From Spirochaetales bacterium (GTDB lineage: Bacteria > Spirochaetota > Spirochaetia > Sphaerochaetales > Sphaerochaetaceae): 22,039 nucleotides of DNA. Of this stretch, positions 4,863 through 13,563 are shown one piece after another (the first letter of the stretch is position 1; each line of letters starts with the position of its first letter). The stretch spans positions 1 to 22,039 of the forward strand of contig JALFCJ010000099.1 of the NCBI GenBank assembly GCA_022771185.1. Direction: 5' to 3'. Made by a program: the position numbers and the translations under genes. Under the pieces are notes generated by a model. That model was not told where the DNA came from, ran no database searches, and saw only the letters and a list, made by a program, of their open reading frames with translations.

Positions 4863-7829
4863 ATGTTCAGAATAGTAGTCAATTCACAAATCACAGAAAC
4901 AAAAGAAAACAAGTCTCTCTTACGTTATCTAAGAGATGATCTACACATCACATCAGCTAAAGATGGATGCTCCGAGGGAGCATGTGGAACATGCACCATT
5001 CTTTTTGACGGAGAAGCAGTAAAGGCATGTACTCTGACAACAAAGATGGCTGACGGCCACTCTATCCTTACAGTAGAGGGTCTTTCTGACTGGGAGAAGA
5101 AAGTCTACGACTACTCTTTCGGCAAGGCTGGAGCTGTACAATGTGGCTTCTGCATTCCTGGAATGGTTATGGCTGCAAAAGGGCTCTTAGATAAAGTCCA
5201 AGACCCGAGCGAAGAAGAAATAAGATACGCAATCAGAAACAATATATGCAGATGCACCGGTTATGTAAAAATAGTGGGAGCTATAAAACTAGCAGCAAAA
5301 ATCTTCAATGAGGGGGGACTCGATGAAGAAAAGGAAGAATGGAAGATCGGTGCAAAAGTAAAAAGACCTGATGTAAGCGAAAAAGTCTTAGGTTATGGAA
5401 AGTATCCGGATGACCTTTATGTCGACGGAATGCTTCATGCAGTTGCTCTTAGATCCAAGTATCCGAGAGCAAAGCTTCTGGCGCTGGACAAAACAGAAGC
5501 AGAGAAGGCTGAAGGTGTAGTGGCTGTATTTACTGCCGACGATATTCCCGGAAACAAAACGGTGGGACACATCGTCAAAGACTGGGAGGCGATGATAGGA
5601 GTTGGAGAGGTCACAAGATTTCTTGGCGACCCTGTTGCCCTTGTCGTAGCCGATACCCGTGAAAATGCAGATAGGGCCAAAAATCTAATAAAAGTAGAGT
5701 ACGAAGTACTACCTTTTATCTCATCTATTGACGATGCGAAGAAAGAGGGAGCGGTACTTGTCCATCCTGAATACAAAGGAAACATTGCCCAAGAGAGGCA
5801 TATATCACGAGGCGACGCAGAGAAAGCTATCAAAGAATCGGAATATACATATACTTCCGTCTTCTCTACTCCTCATACTGAGCATGCCTTTCTGGAGCCA
5901 GAGTGTGCTCTTTCGCTTCCGACTGAAGAGGGGGTCAGAATATACTCTACAGACCAAGGAGTATTCGACACTCAGCATGAAACAGCTCCGATGCTGGGCC
6001 TCCCTTATGACAAAGTCGAAGTATTCAACTGCCTTGTAGGTGGAGGATTCGGCGGAAAAGAAGACGTTACTGTACAGCACTTGTCAGCTCTGGCCGCCTT
6101 CATTTTGAAAAAACCAGTCAAGATGAAGCTTACCCGACAAGAGAGCCTATTGTTCCATCCGAAGCGCCATCCGATGAGAGAGAAGCTTACTATAGGCGTA
6201 GATAAAGAAGGACGAATCAAAGGCGTTATTGCAGAAGTGGAAGCAGATACTGGAGCATACCAGTCTCTTTGTGGACCTGTACTGGAGAGAGCCTGCACAC
6301 ATGCCGCCGGTCCATACAACTACCAGAACTTCAAAATCGACGGATATGCATATTACACAAATAATCCTCCTTCAGGAGCATTCAGAGGCTTTGGCGTAAC
6401 ACAGACCTGCTTTGGTTTAGAAAGCGCTCTGGATAGAATAGCTGAGAAAGTAGGTATATCCAGTTGGGATATCAGGTATATAAATGCAATCAAACCCGGA
6501 GACGAACTACCTAACGGGCAGATAGCAGATCCATCTACAGGACTGAGAGAAACACTGGAAGCAGTAAAGGAAGACTACGAAAAAAACGAAGTCGTAGGTA
6601 TTGCCTGTGCCATGAAAAACGCCGGTGTAGGCGTAGGACTTCCTGATTATGGACGAGTGAATCTTAAGGTAGAAAAAGGCAAAGTAATCATCAAATGTGC
6701 CGGATCCTGTATCGGCCAAGGTCTATGGTCTGTACTAAAGCAGATTGTTTCAGATATCTCTGGAGTAGATGGTGACAGTATTGAAGTTGAGAAGGCAAAT
6801 ACTTTTGCTCCTGATAGCGGTACCACCTCCGGTTCACGTCATACAACAATCACAGGAGAAGCTGCAAGAAGAGCTGCACTATTGTTGAAAAAAGAATTGG
6901 AAAATAAGACGCTTGAGGATATGGAAGGAGAGGAGTATTACGCTGAGTATCTGGGTAAAACAGATAAACTTGGCGCCCCTCTTCCCCACCCTGTCTCCCA
7001 TATTGCATATGGCTACGCCACTCAGCTCTGTGTCCTGGATAAAGAGAGCGGAAAGATAAAGAAGATGGTTGCAGCCCATGATGTGGGAAAAGCCATCAAC
7101 CCACTCTCCCTTGAGGGCCAGATTGAAGGCGGAGTAGTTATGGGTATGGGATATGCCCTGAGAGAGCGATATAGACTAGAGAACTGCAAGCCTATAGAAA
7201 AATACGCATCTTTAGGCCTATTCAGAGCAGACGAGTTACCTCCAATTGAAGCTAAGATCATTGAAAAAGATGGACTGACAGTAGCTTCTGGAGCCATAGG
7301 AGTTGGAGAAATAACATGTATTCCAACAGCTCCTGCCATTGCAAACGCTTATAGAAAACTGGATGGAATGGAGAGAAACAGACTTCCATTGGAAAATACT
7401 CCATATGAAATAAAACCATATCCAAAGAAGATACTCCCAAAGAAAGGAAAGAGACTCTTTGTTAATCCTGGCTCACGCTGTATCGGATGCGGAGAGTGTA
7501 TGAGAGCCTGCGCCCTCACTTTCCATAAGACACCGGATCCGACTCTTTCTCTCTTGGATTTAAGAAAGACGAAAGACTATAAGCCAAGTGTATGTATTCA
7601 GTGTGGCAAGTGCGCTTCAGTATGCCCAGAGGGAGCCATCGCTCAAAACCCTAGTGGCGTTTATCTAATAGATAAAAAGAAATGTACTGGTTGCGGCAAG
7701 TGTAGGGAAATATGTCCGATGAAGGTCATTATCACCCTTCCTGATAACAAGAGCAGCAAGTGTATCGCATGTGGTTCTTGTGTAAAAGCCTGCCCTATGG
7801 ATGTACTACAGATAGCAAAGGGAGAGTGA
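4863..7829 (+). CDS. Xanthine dehydrogenase-family molybdenum hydroxylase fused to ferredoxin repeats
   Basis: This 988-residue protein joins three modules. Residues 1-160 hold two [2Fe-2S] clusters (Cys36, 41, 44, 56 and Cys94, 97, 129, 131). About residues 165-850 form the molybdopterin subunit, with GGGFGGKED, GAFRGFG, GQGLWS and the active-site Glu816 in GVGEITC. Residues 865-988 carry four CxxCxxCxxxC motifs starting at Cys873, 911, 941 and 967, enough for four [4Fe-4S] clusters. There is no FAD domain, so electrons from purine or aldehyde hydroxylation probably leave through the ferredoxin tail. The module order recalls single-chain selenium-dependent hydroxylases (XdhD-like). Substrate and selenium use are inferred; no cofactor maturation gene is nearby. 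AAGGGAG (4849-4855), 7 nt before the ATG at 4863, fixes the start; an in-frame GTG at 4833 lies in the leader's T tract. Confidence 0.92.
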   Translation: MFRIVVNSQITETKENKSLLRYLRDDLHITSAKDGCSEGACGTCTILFDGEAVKACTLTTKMADGHSILTVEGLSDWEKKVYDYSFGKAGAVQCGFCIPGMVMAAKGLLDKVQDPSEEEIRYAIRNNICRCTGYVKIVGAIKLAAKIFNEGGLDEEKEEWKIGAKVKRPDVSEKVLGYGKYPDDLYVDGMLHAVALRSKYPRAKLLALDKTEAEKAEGVVAVFTADDIPGNKTVGHIVKDWEAMIGVGEVTRFLGDPVALVVADTRENADRAKNLIKVEYEVLPFISSIDDAKKEGAVLVHPEYKGNIAQERHISRGDAEKAIKESEYTYTSVFSTPHTEHAFLEPECALSLPTEEGVRIYSTDQGVFDTQHETAPMLGLPYDKVEVFNCLVGGGFGGKEDVTVQHLSALAAFILKKPVKMKLTRQESLLFHPKRHPMREKLTIGVDKEGRIKGVIAEVEADTGAYQSLCGPVLERACTHAAGPYNYQNFKIDGYAYYTNNPPSGAFRGFGVTQTCFGLESALDRIAEKVGISSWDIRYINAIKPGDELPNGQIADPSTGLRETLEAVKEDYEKNEVVGIACAMKNAGVGVGLPDYGRVNLKVEKGKVIIKCAGSCIGQGLWSVLKQIVSDISGVDGDSIEVEKANTFAPDSGTTSGSRHTTITGEAARRAALLLKKELENKTLEDMEGEEYYAEYLGKTDKLGAPLPHPVSHIAYGYATQLCVLDKESGKIKKMVAAHDVGKAINPLSLEGQIEGGVVMGMGYALRERYRLENCKPIEKYASLGLFRADELPPIEAKIIEKDGLTVASGAIGVGEITCIPTAPAIANAYRKLDGMERNRLPLENTPYEIKPYPKKILPKKGKRLFVNPGSRCIGCGECMRACALTFHKTPDPTLSLLDLRKTKDYKPSVCIQCGKCASVCPEGAIAQNPSGVYLIDKKKCTGCGKCREICPMKVIITLPDNKSSKCIACGSCVKACPMDVLQIAKGE

Positions 7830-7840
7830 TCAACTCTCCC
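7820..7840. terminator. Hairpin shared by two convergent stop codons
   Basis: The arms GGGAGAGT and ACTCTCCC pair perfectly around the 5-nt loop GATCA. The stop codons of the hydroxylase (plus, 7827-7829) and the exonuclease (minus, 7832-7830) fall in this hairpin and abut as TGATCA. T tracts are weak on both sides, so termination would be inefficient, or the hairpin may serve to block antisense read-through. Confidence 0.55.
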
Positions 7841-8705
7841 CTCCTTCTATCTCTTTTCTCGATCTCTCCAAGGCCTTCTCTATATTCTCTTCCAATAAGC
7901 GTTGGAATCTTTGTGGTTCTCCCGAAAGCCGTTTATGTAAATCAGCTCTTGTTTTAGGGGGATCCAAGGCAAGGGATACTACATGGTGCTTATCCATGAC
8001 ACGGGAAGCAGGAACATTGAAAGAGCGGGCGATTTTATCTCGGGCTATATATATGTTCCTCACATATACCCTCTCACACTTTTTCAAATCTCTCCACCTG
8101 CAGATATTCTTCCAACCTGGAGTGGGCTCCTTGACCACCATTACTCTCTTCATGGCTTCGTCTACACTCTTTCCAAGGCCTTCTTTTGCAATAATTGAAG
8201 AGAGCACATCCTTAAGCTGATGTAGATACTTTACATCCAACAGCGCATATTCCATTAAATCAACGTCAATTGGCCTCTTGAGCCAGTTTGCCTGTTGGTT
8301 CTTCTTTTTATTTATATTTACTTCGATTCCAAGATACTCTTTCTCGAGCCCCAACAAGTTACCGTTATATCCGAGAATCTTGGCAGGAACCCTTACATCA
8401 TAGACGTTGTTGATCTTTAGGCCATATACCTTATATATGAGGGCTGCATCCCCCTGGATATCGAACCATATCTTCTCTGTAGGTAGCGTAAAGAAAACCT
8501 CAAGGCCCTTCTTAGTAACACGAGAGGAACGGGGATCTATGATATAGAAGCCTTCGGTGTCGTAGATTTGAATCAAACATAAATGCTCGCCATAAATATG
8601 AAGGTTGTATTCGCCTTCAAAATCCACGGCAATGGAAGGCACGCTCTCCCATCTTTTACATTGGGTGATTATCTTCTCATCACTATCGAGTGTAGTGTAT
8701 ATCAC
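7830..8705 (-). CDS. RNase D-like 3'-5' exonuclease with HRDC-like C-terminus
   Basis: This 291-residue DEDDy exonuclease-fold protein has motif I AVDFE, motif II region WFDIQGDAALI and motif III YALLDVKYL (Tyr-x3-Asp). The C-terminal third (VYVRNIYIARDKIARSFNVP, then VVSLALDPPKTRADLHKRL) has the helical pattern of an HRDC nucleic-acid binding domain. RNase D family enzymes trim the 3' ends of tRNA and other stable RNAs. It starts at a GTG whose bases overlap the stop of the WYL gene (GTGA), with a G-rich ribosome binding site upstream, so translation is coupled. Motif II has Asp where many members have Asn; I expect activity but cannot prove it. Confidence 0.85.
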   Translation of the reverse strand: MIYTTLDSDEKIITQCKRWESVPSIAVDFEGEYNLHIYGEHLCLIQIYDTEGFYIIDPRSSRVTKKGLEVFFTLPTEKIWFDIQGDAALIYKVYGLKINNVYDVRVPAKILGYNGNLLGLEKEYLGIEVNINKKKNQQANWLKRPIDVDLMEYALLDVKYLHQLKDVLSSIIAKEGLGKSVDEAMKRVMVVKEPTPGWKNICRWRDLKKCERVYVRNIYIARDKIARSFNVPASRVMDKHHVVSLALDPPKTRADLHKRLSGEPQRFQRLLEENIEKALERSRKEIEGGES

Positions 8706-9661
8706 TTTTCATCCCCCAGTTTTTCTGCCATTTTCCTTACCTTTTCCTTATAATTATCAACAAACTCTTTTGGTGCTACAGGCTCAGAGTCAGGAGCAAA
8801 TGATAACACTTTTCCCATAACCTCCACATCACTTACAGCGGGGACAGAGATTTCATAGCTTCCATCTTCATTCCATTTGCTCTTCTGCTCTTTGTGCCAA
8901 ATCTGGTTTGATACAATATTGGCTGCCGACGAGTAGAACCTCATTGTGTACCAAACAGGCTCCTCTTTTGCAGAAGAGAATATACCATAAGCACCTTCAC
9001 TCTTCTTCAGTTTCTCTTCATCCCACTGAAAATGAGTATCCATCATTCTGATATTCTGCACTCTTGATAGATTGTATGTGCGTATATTGCCATATTTGGT
9101 CTCTACTTTCAAATACCAAAGCTGAGAGTAGTTGATGAGCTCCATAGGATGGACTTCAAGAGTTGTATGTTTTCCATTTACGTTAATATAATCCAGCTCC
9201 ACGCACCTGTTTTCTTTGATAGCGGCCACCAGAGTTGTGAAAAGACTGTAGTCTACTTTCTCGATCGCAGAGTACATGTATCTTACAGGCCTGCGATTAT
9301 TCGAAGCCTTATCGCTGTTTTTCGTAACATCAAACTGTTCTCTAAGAGGATTATATGCAGCATCTCTCATGGCTTCAGCAATGGTAGAGGATGCAAAGGC
9401 TTCGTTTAGTTTGGGCTTATCGCCATTGAAGACATAGTAATTACCTTTATCGCTTCTTACATACTCTACCGTAGCAAGCTTATCCATATAACCTATATCT
9501 GTAAGCCTTTCCCTGATAAACTCAATGTCTCTTCTGAACTCTCTATTGGAAGTACCGTATTTATTGCGGATATAACTGTAGTTCAGTCTTCCGTCCTCAA
9601 GACAAAGTACATTTATCATATCCATGATACGTTCCAATCTGCTCATATCTGATATTACCAC
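8702..9661 (-). CDS. WYL-domain transcriptional regulator
   Basis: This 319-residue protein has an N-terminal helix-turn-helix (LERIMDMINVLCLEDGRLNY, then IRNKYGTSNREFRRDIEFIR) and a WYL domain at about residues 135-210. The latter contains the namesake LWYLKVETKYGNIRTYNLSR; a C-terminal WCX-like extension follows. WYL domains bind nucleic acid or nucleotide ligands and often control DNA-damage or phage-defence genes. Here the only partner is the overlapping exonuclease gene, suggesting a joint RNA or DNA processing role (inference). The GTG at 9661 has AAGGA three bases upstream; an alternative ATG lies 15 bases further in, without a better site. Confidence 0.85.
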   Translation of the reverse strand: MVISDMSRLERIMDMINVLCLEDGRLNYSYIRNKYGTSNREFRRDIEFIRERLTDIGYMDKLATVEYVRSDKGNYYVFNGDKPKLNEAFASSTIAEAMRDAAYNPLREQFDVTKNSDKASNNRRPVRYMYSAIEKVDYSLFTTLVAAIKENRCVELDYINVNGKHTTLEVHPMELINYSQLWYLKVETKYGNIRTYNLSRVQNIRMMDTHFQWDEEKLKKSEGAYGIFSSAKEEPVWYTMRFYSSAANIVSNQIWHKEQKSKWNEDGSYEISVPAVSDVEVMGKVLSFAPDSEPVAPKEFVDNYKEKVRKMAEKLGDEK

Positions 9662-9718
9662 AAATCCTTATTTATTGCATTTTCCTCAAAATAAAGGATG
9701 TATTCTTATGAAGTAAAA

Positions 9719-9779
9719 ACACATGAATCTAATGTGTAATGACTAAGCCTTGTTCAGTCATCTTATTACATAATATATT
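9719..9779 (+). promoter_or_regulatory. Two inverted repeats and likely promoter upstream of the sugar kinase
   Basis: The divergent gap contains ACACAT/ATGTGT (9719-9737, 7-nt loop) and ATGACT/AGTCAT (9739-9761, 11-nt loop). TTGTTC (9750-9755), 18 nt, TATATT (9774-9779) is a plausible promoter overlapping the second repeat. Such placement suggests a repressor site for the kinase gene. No regulator is encoded beside it except the divergent WYL gene. Confidence 0.45.
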
Positions 9780-9883
9780 TTACTGCAGATATTTACCAAA
9801 AAACGAGATTAAAAGAACAATCATTTTTTCTTGAATCCCGCCCCATGATGGTGGAAAATCAAACATAAGGGAAAATAGAAAAA

Positions 9884-10966
9884 ATGGTACACAAAAACCC
9901 TATAGACACACACGGAAACGACAGATTCATTACAATAGGCGAGATAATGCTTCGTCTTACTCCTCCCAACTACGAGAAGATAAGAATGACACACTCCTTT
10001 GAAGCCAGCTATGGCGGAGCGGAAGCCAACATTGCACTGGCACTGGCAAACCTTGGGATAGACTCAACGTTCTTTTCAGTGGTTCCCAACAACAGCGTCG
10101 GTAAGAGTGCCATAAGAATGCTGAGAAGTAACGATGTCCACTGTACGCCTGTAATTCTATCGACTCCAGAGGAGACTCCGACCCATAGACTTGGAAGCTA
10201 CTATCTTGAAACAGGTTACGGCATAAGACCAAGTAAGGTCATTTACGACCGAAAGCACAGTGCCATAACAGAGTATGACTTTTCCAACTATGACCTTAAG
10301 GGACTACTTAAGGACTTCACTTGGCTACACCTTTCCGGTATCACACCGGCATTGGGAGCAAACTGCAAGAAACTTATTATGGATGCTCTCAAGTGTGCAA
10401 AGGAATTGGGGCTTACTGTAAGCTTTGACGGTAACTTCAGAAGTACACTCTGGTCCTGGGATGAAGCGAGGGACTTCTGCACAGAATGCCTTCCATATAT
10501 AGATGTATTAATCGGAATTGAGCCATATCATCTATATAAGGATCCTCAATACACCACAAAGGGTGATGTAAAAGATGATATCCCGTTTCATCCTACTTAT
10601 GAACAGCAGAAAAAGATCTTCGATGAATTCAAAAAGCAGTATCCGAACCTAAAGTGCATCGCGCGTCACGTTCGATATGCAAATAGCGGAAGTGAAAATA
10701 GTCTCAAAGCTTATCTATGGTATGAAGGAAACACAATCGAGAGTAAGATGTTTACATTCACGATCCTGGACCGTGTAGGAGGCGGAGACGCTTTTGCTTC
10801 AGATCTGATCTACGCAATGATGAACGAATACTCGCCGGAGGATATGATCAACTTTGCAGTTGCTTCCAGCGCTATAAAGCACACGATCAGAGGGGATGCA
10901 AACATCACAGATGATGCAGAAACAATCAAAAAGCTTATGAATATGAACTACGACATCAGAAGATGA
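9884..10966 (+). CDS. kdgK: PfkB-family sugar kinase, probably 2-keto-3-deoxygluconate kinase
   Basis: This 360-residue ribokinase-family protein opens with ITIGEIMLRLTPP and YGGAEANIALALANLG, the substrate-binding start typical of KDG kinases. It carries the second PfkB signature DRVGGGDAFASDLIYAM, in which Asp302 is the catalytic base. KDG kinase phosphorylates 2-keto-3-deoxygluconate from pectin or uronate breakdown, giving KDPG for the aldolase step. No aldolase or uronate isomerase gene sits beside it. A long insert around residues 215-260 makes it somewhat larger than the usual 310-340 residues. AAGGG lies about 13 nt before the ATG, a rather long spacing. Another ketose or nucleoside substrate remains possible. 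Confidence 0.8.
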   Translation: MVHKNPIDTHGNDRFITIGEIMLRLTPPNYEKIRMTHSFEASYGGAEANIALALANLGIDSTFFSVVPNNSVGKSAIRMLRSNDVHCTPVILSTPEETPTHRLGSYYLETGYGIRPSKVIYDRKHSAITEYDFSNYDLKGLLKDFTWLHLSGITPALGANCKKLIMDALKCAKELGLTVSFDGNFRSTLWSWDEARDFCTECLPYIDVLIGIEPYHLYKDPQYTTKGDVKDDIPFHPTYEQQKKIFDEFKKQYPNLKCIARHVRYANSGSENSLKAYLWYEGNTIESKMFTFTILDRVGGGDAFASDLIYAMMNEYSPEDMINFAVASSAIKHTIRGDANITDDAETIKKLMNMNYDIRR

Positions 10967-11080
10967 AATAAATCTCCGCTAGCTTTTCTTTAACGTATAA
11001 CACACGACTCGAAAGATTACACCTTATCCCTCACTCAGTCTTTAGTATAGATAAAGTAAGGGGTATGTTTTTCTTCACAT

Positions 11081-11965
11081 TTAGACTAAAGGGAAGGAGC
11101 CATAATACTTAAACTCAAAGCCTTCAGTCTCACTAATCTTTAGAAACTCACCGTATCCAGCGTCCTCTAGCTCTATAAGCCAAATGTAATCGCCAAGCTT
11201 AGTCTTCAAAGGACGGGAAGTTATAGCTACTGGCTCAGAAGAGCCCATAGCTTTGATTAGTTGAGGAAAATCAGAGATATTTCCCTTTGCAGAGAAAAGC
11301 ATCCTATCAGATTTCTCTTTTTCTCCTTCCCCCTCTCTAATGGCGTAGAATCTTGTTTTATTGGCATCGCTTTCCTGAATGCGAGGTGCATACACTTCCA
11401 AGTCATATACACTGGCTGCGGCGGCAGAAGCGACTGCGGCGACGCTTCCATCACTTACAGAAGCAAGTCTCGCCCCCTCAGCGGTACTGGAAACAATACA
11501 TGTCTCTGCAAAAGGAAGGTTTACTTCAAGCCACACCTTTCCCTGTATCAGCCCCTGTTCATGGGAGCAAACCACCTTTATGTCTGATAACTTTGTCCCC
11601 TTCTTTACAAGGAGCGCCTGATCAATAACAAGCTCTGTCTCACAAACTACTGATATATCATCATGGGAAAGTAGTTCGTCTATATATGCAGTTACAGGGC
11701 CACCAACAGTGTTTTCCTGAGGGATTACAGCATAGCTACAATTACCGTCAAGCATGGTGTCAACGGCATCCTTGACAGTCTTTTCAGCATAATAAGATGC
11801 ATCATCGCCGAAGAACAGCATCGCAGCCTGGCCCGTATAAGTTCCTTCGGGACCAAGATATGAAACTCTTTCGCCTCTTGGCTGTACCCATTCCTTGTAT
11901 ACACATAAAGTTGTACATGATACAAGTGTCAGTACAAGAAGCAGTATTACCAGATATTTTTTCAT
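11081..11965 (-). CDS. pheA: Prephenate dehydratase-like protein with lipoprotein signal
   Basis: The 294-residue protein begins with a basic N-terminus, a hydrophobic core and the lipobox LVSC (Cys17), so it should be exported and lipid-anchored. The mature part is a prephenate dehydratase: VSYLGPEGTYTGQAAM at the start of the domain, AVIPQENTVGGPV, and the catalytic TRF motif (Thr204-Phe206) in NKTRFYAI. Prephenate dehydratase makes phenylpyruvate for phenylalanine synthesis and is normally cytosolic. The C-terminus keeps a short ACT-like region with TSRP in place of the Phe-binding ESRP. Export of this fold is unusual: the known periplasmic dehydratase PheC is a different, binding-protein-like family. 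It stands alone between a sugar kinase and a MATE gene, with no aromatic pathway neighbours. Confidence 0.82.
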   Translation of the reverse strand: MKKYLVILLLVLTLVSCTTLCVYKEWVQPRGERVSYLGPEGTYTGQAAMLFFGDDASYYAEKTVKDAVDTMLDGNCSYAVIPQENTVGGPVTAYIDELLSHDDISVVCETELVIDQALLVKKGTKLSDIKVVCSHEQGLIQGKVWLEVNLPFAETCIVSSTAEGARLASVSDGSVAAVASAAAASVYDLEVYAPRIQESDANKTRFYAIREGEGEKEKSDRMLFSAKGNISDFPQLIKAMGSSEPVAITSRPLKTKLGDYIWLIELEDAGYGEFLKISETEGFEFKYYGSFPLV

Positions 11966-12147
11966 GAAATAAATCTACTTCTTTACTATTTACTTCATCA
12001 AGATTCTACTGATGATTCTTTGGAGAGATGTTGAATTATGTCAAGCTTATCTTATTACACCAATGTAGCGCTCTCTCCACTTATGATATTGAGTCAGTTA
12101 AACTTTCCCTCTTGAGGTAAAAATATCAAAAGACTAGGATATGGGCG

Positions 12148-13518
12148 ATGGAAAAGAACCTCCTTAAGTCTACATTCAGCGATAAAGTATTTCTAAAAAA
12201 CTTATTCTCTCTGGCCCTGCCCATTGCCTTCCAAAGCTTGATGCTTTCTCTTGTAGGAGCCTCAGATACAATAATGCTTGGTTCCCTGGACCAAAGCTCT
12301 ATGGCAGCCGTTTCACTTGCTACTCAGCTCCAGTTTATACAAAACCTGACTATATCAGGAATAATCGCAGCCTTCCATGTACTTGGAGCCCAATACTCAG
12401 GAAAAGACGATAGAAAGACAGTAAATATGGTACTGTGCATGACGCTGAGAATCTCTATAGTAGTAAGTGTCCTGACCTTTGTTGTCTGTTACTTTTTCCC
12501 TTACTTTGCCATGAGGATCTTTACAAATGTAGAAGAATTATTGGTAATCGGAGTGAGTTACTTGAAGATAGCCTCTTTCTCTTATCTTATTACAGGTCTC
12601 TCCCAATGCTTCTTGGCACAGATAAAACTAGGAAAGAACACAAAGAAAGTCGCAACTATCAGCACAATTGCAGTTATTCTCAACATCTCTCTAAATGCTG
12701 TCTTTATCTTCGGCCTCTTAGGCTTACCAAAAATGGGAGTAATGGGTGCGGCCCTTGCAACAGTCATTTCAAGAGTCATAGAGCTTGTATTATCGATAAT
12801 AGAGTGTTGGAAAGATAAAAGAATAAAACCGGATCTAAGTAAGCTTTTTGCTTTTGACAAGTCACTATCCAAAGACTACATCAGGCAGCTCTTACCTCTA
12901 CTAGGAGCATACCTAATATGGACTCTTGGCATCTCATCATACAGTGCATTCCTAGGTCACATGGGAGTAGATGCTTCTGCAGCAAATTCATTGGCCCTCA
13001 CACTGAGAAACCTTGTACAGAGCTTTACAAAGGGACTGGCAGGAGGTGCCAGCATTCTTATCGGTTATGAGTTGGGAAGCGGCAACACAGAACGAGCAAG
13101 AATCTATGGAGATAGACTCAGCATCCTCTCCCTGGTCTGTGGCTTTCTCACTGCCCTACTTGTAATATTAGCCATTAAGCCTTCCCTTATGTTGGTGGAG
13201 CTCTCTGATAAAGCAACTTCTTACTTTATCTCAATGTCATTTATTCTTGCTCTCTATGTCATTGGAGCCAGCTATAACTCAGTAGTCATCAATGGAATGT
13301 TCGCCTCCGGAGGAGACACTCTATTCGACTGTTACTCCATAATAGTATCAATGTGGTGCATCGCCATTCCTTTGGCGTTTATGGGAACATTTGTATTTAA
13401 TTGGCCAGTGGCAGCAGTATTTATCTGCACCTGTCTTGATGAAGTTGGAAAAATACCATGGACTCTACACCATTACAGAAAGTATAAGTGGGTGAAAGAC
13501 CTGACAAAAAGCGCTTAA
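12148..13518 (+). CDS. MATE family multidrug/cation efflux protein
   Basis: This 456-residue membrane protein has twelve hydrophobic segments in two similar halves. The first half opens with LFSLALPIAFQSLMLSLVGA and DTIMLGSLDQSSMAAVSLAT, both typical of DinF/NorM-type MATE exporters; the second half repeats the pattern from LLPLLGAYLIWTLGISSYSA. Family members export drugs or metabolites in exchange for Na+ or H+. AGGA lies 8 nt before the ATG. A possible TTGAGG-N17-TAGGAT promoter lies just upstream but would leave almost no leader, so I do not rely on it. The substrate is unknown and no regulator is adjacent. Confidence 0.93.
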   Translation: MEKNLLKSTFSDKVFLKNLFSLALPIAFQSLMLSLVGASDTIMLGSLDQSSMAAVSLATQLQFIQNLTISGIIAAFHVLGAQYSGKDDRKTVNMVLCMTLRISIVVSVLTFVVCYFFPYFAMRIFTNVEELLVIGVSYLKIASFSYLITGLSQCFLAQIKLGKNTKKVATISTIAVILNISLNAVFIFGLLGLPKMGVMGAALATVISRVIELVLSIIECWKDKRIKPDLSKLFAFDKSLSKDYIRQLLPLLGAYLIWTLGISSYSAFLGHMGVDASAANSLALTLRNLVQSFTKGLAGGASILIGYELGSGNTERARIYGDRLSILSLVCGFLTALLVILAIKPSLMLVELSDKATSYFISMSFILALYVIGASYNSVVINGMFASGGDTLFDCYSIIVSMWCIAIPLAFMGTFVFNWPVAAVFICTCLDEVGKIPWTLHHYRKYKWVKDLTKSA

Positions 13519-13541
13519 AAACGGCACCCAAAAGGATGCCG
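13517..13541 (-). terminator. Rho-independent terminator of asd
   Basis: Read on the minus strand, CGGCATCC and GGGTGCCG pair (with one U-G) around a TTTT loop, followed by five T. On the plus strand the wobble becomes a C-A mismatch and no T tract follows directly, so it mainly serves asd. It begins right at the stop of the convergent MATE gene. Confidence 0.85.
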
Positions 13542-13563
13542 CACACACACACTTTCTTTTCTC

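Noticed and set aside
10967..11080. Possible terminator between kdgK and the prephenate dehydratase gene
   Set aside because: Only weak pairings with long loops (such as CTTTATC with GATAAGG on the minus strand) and no proper T tract. I see no convincing terminator or gene here.
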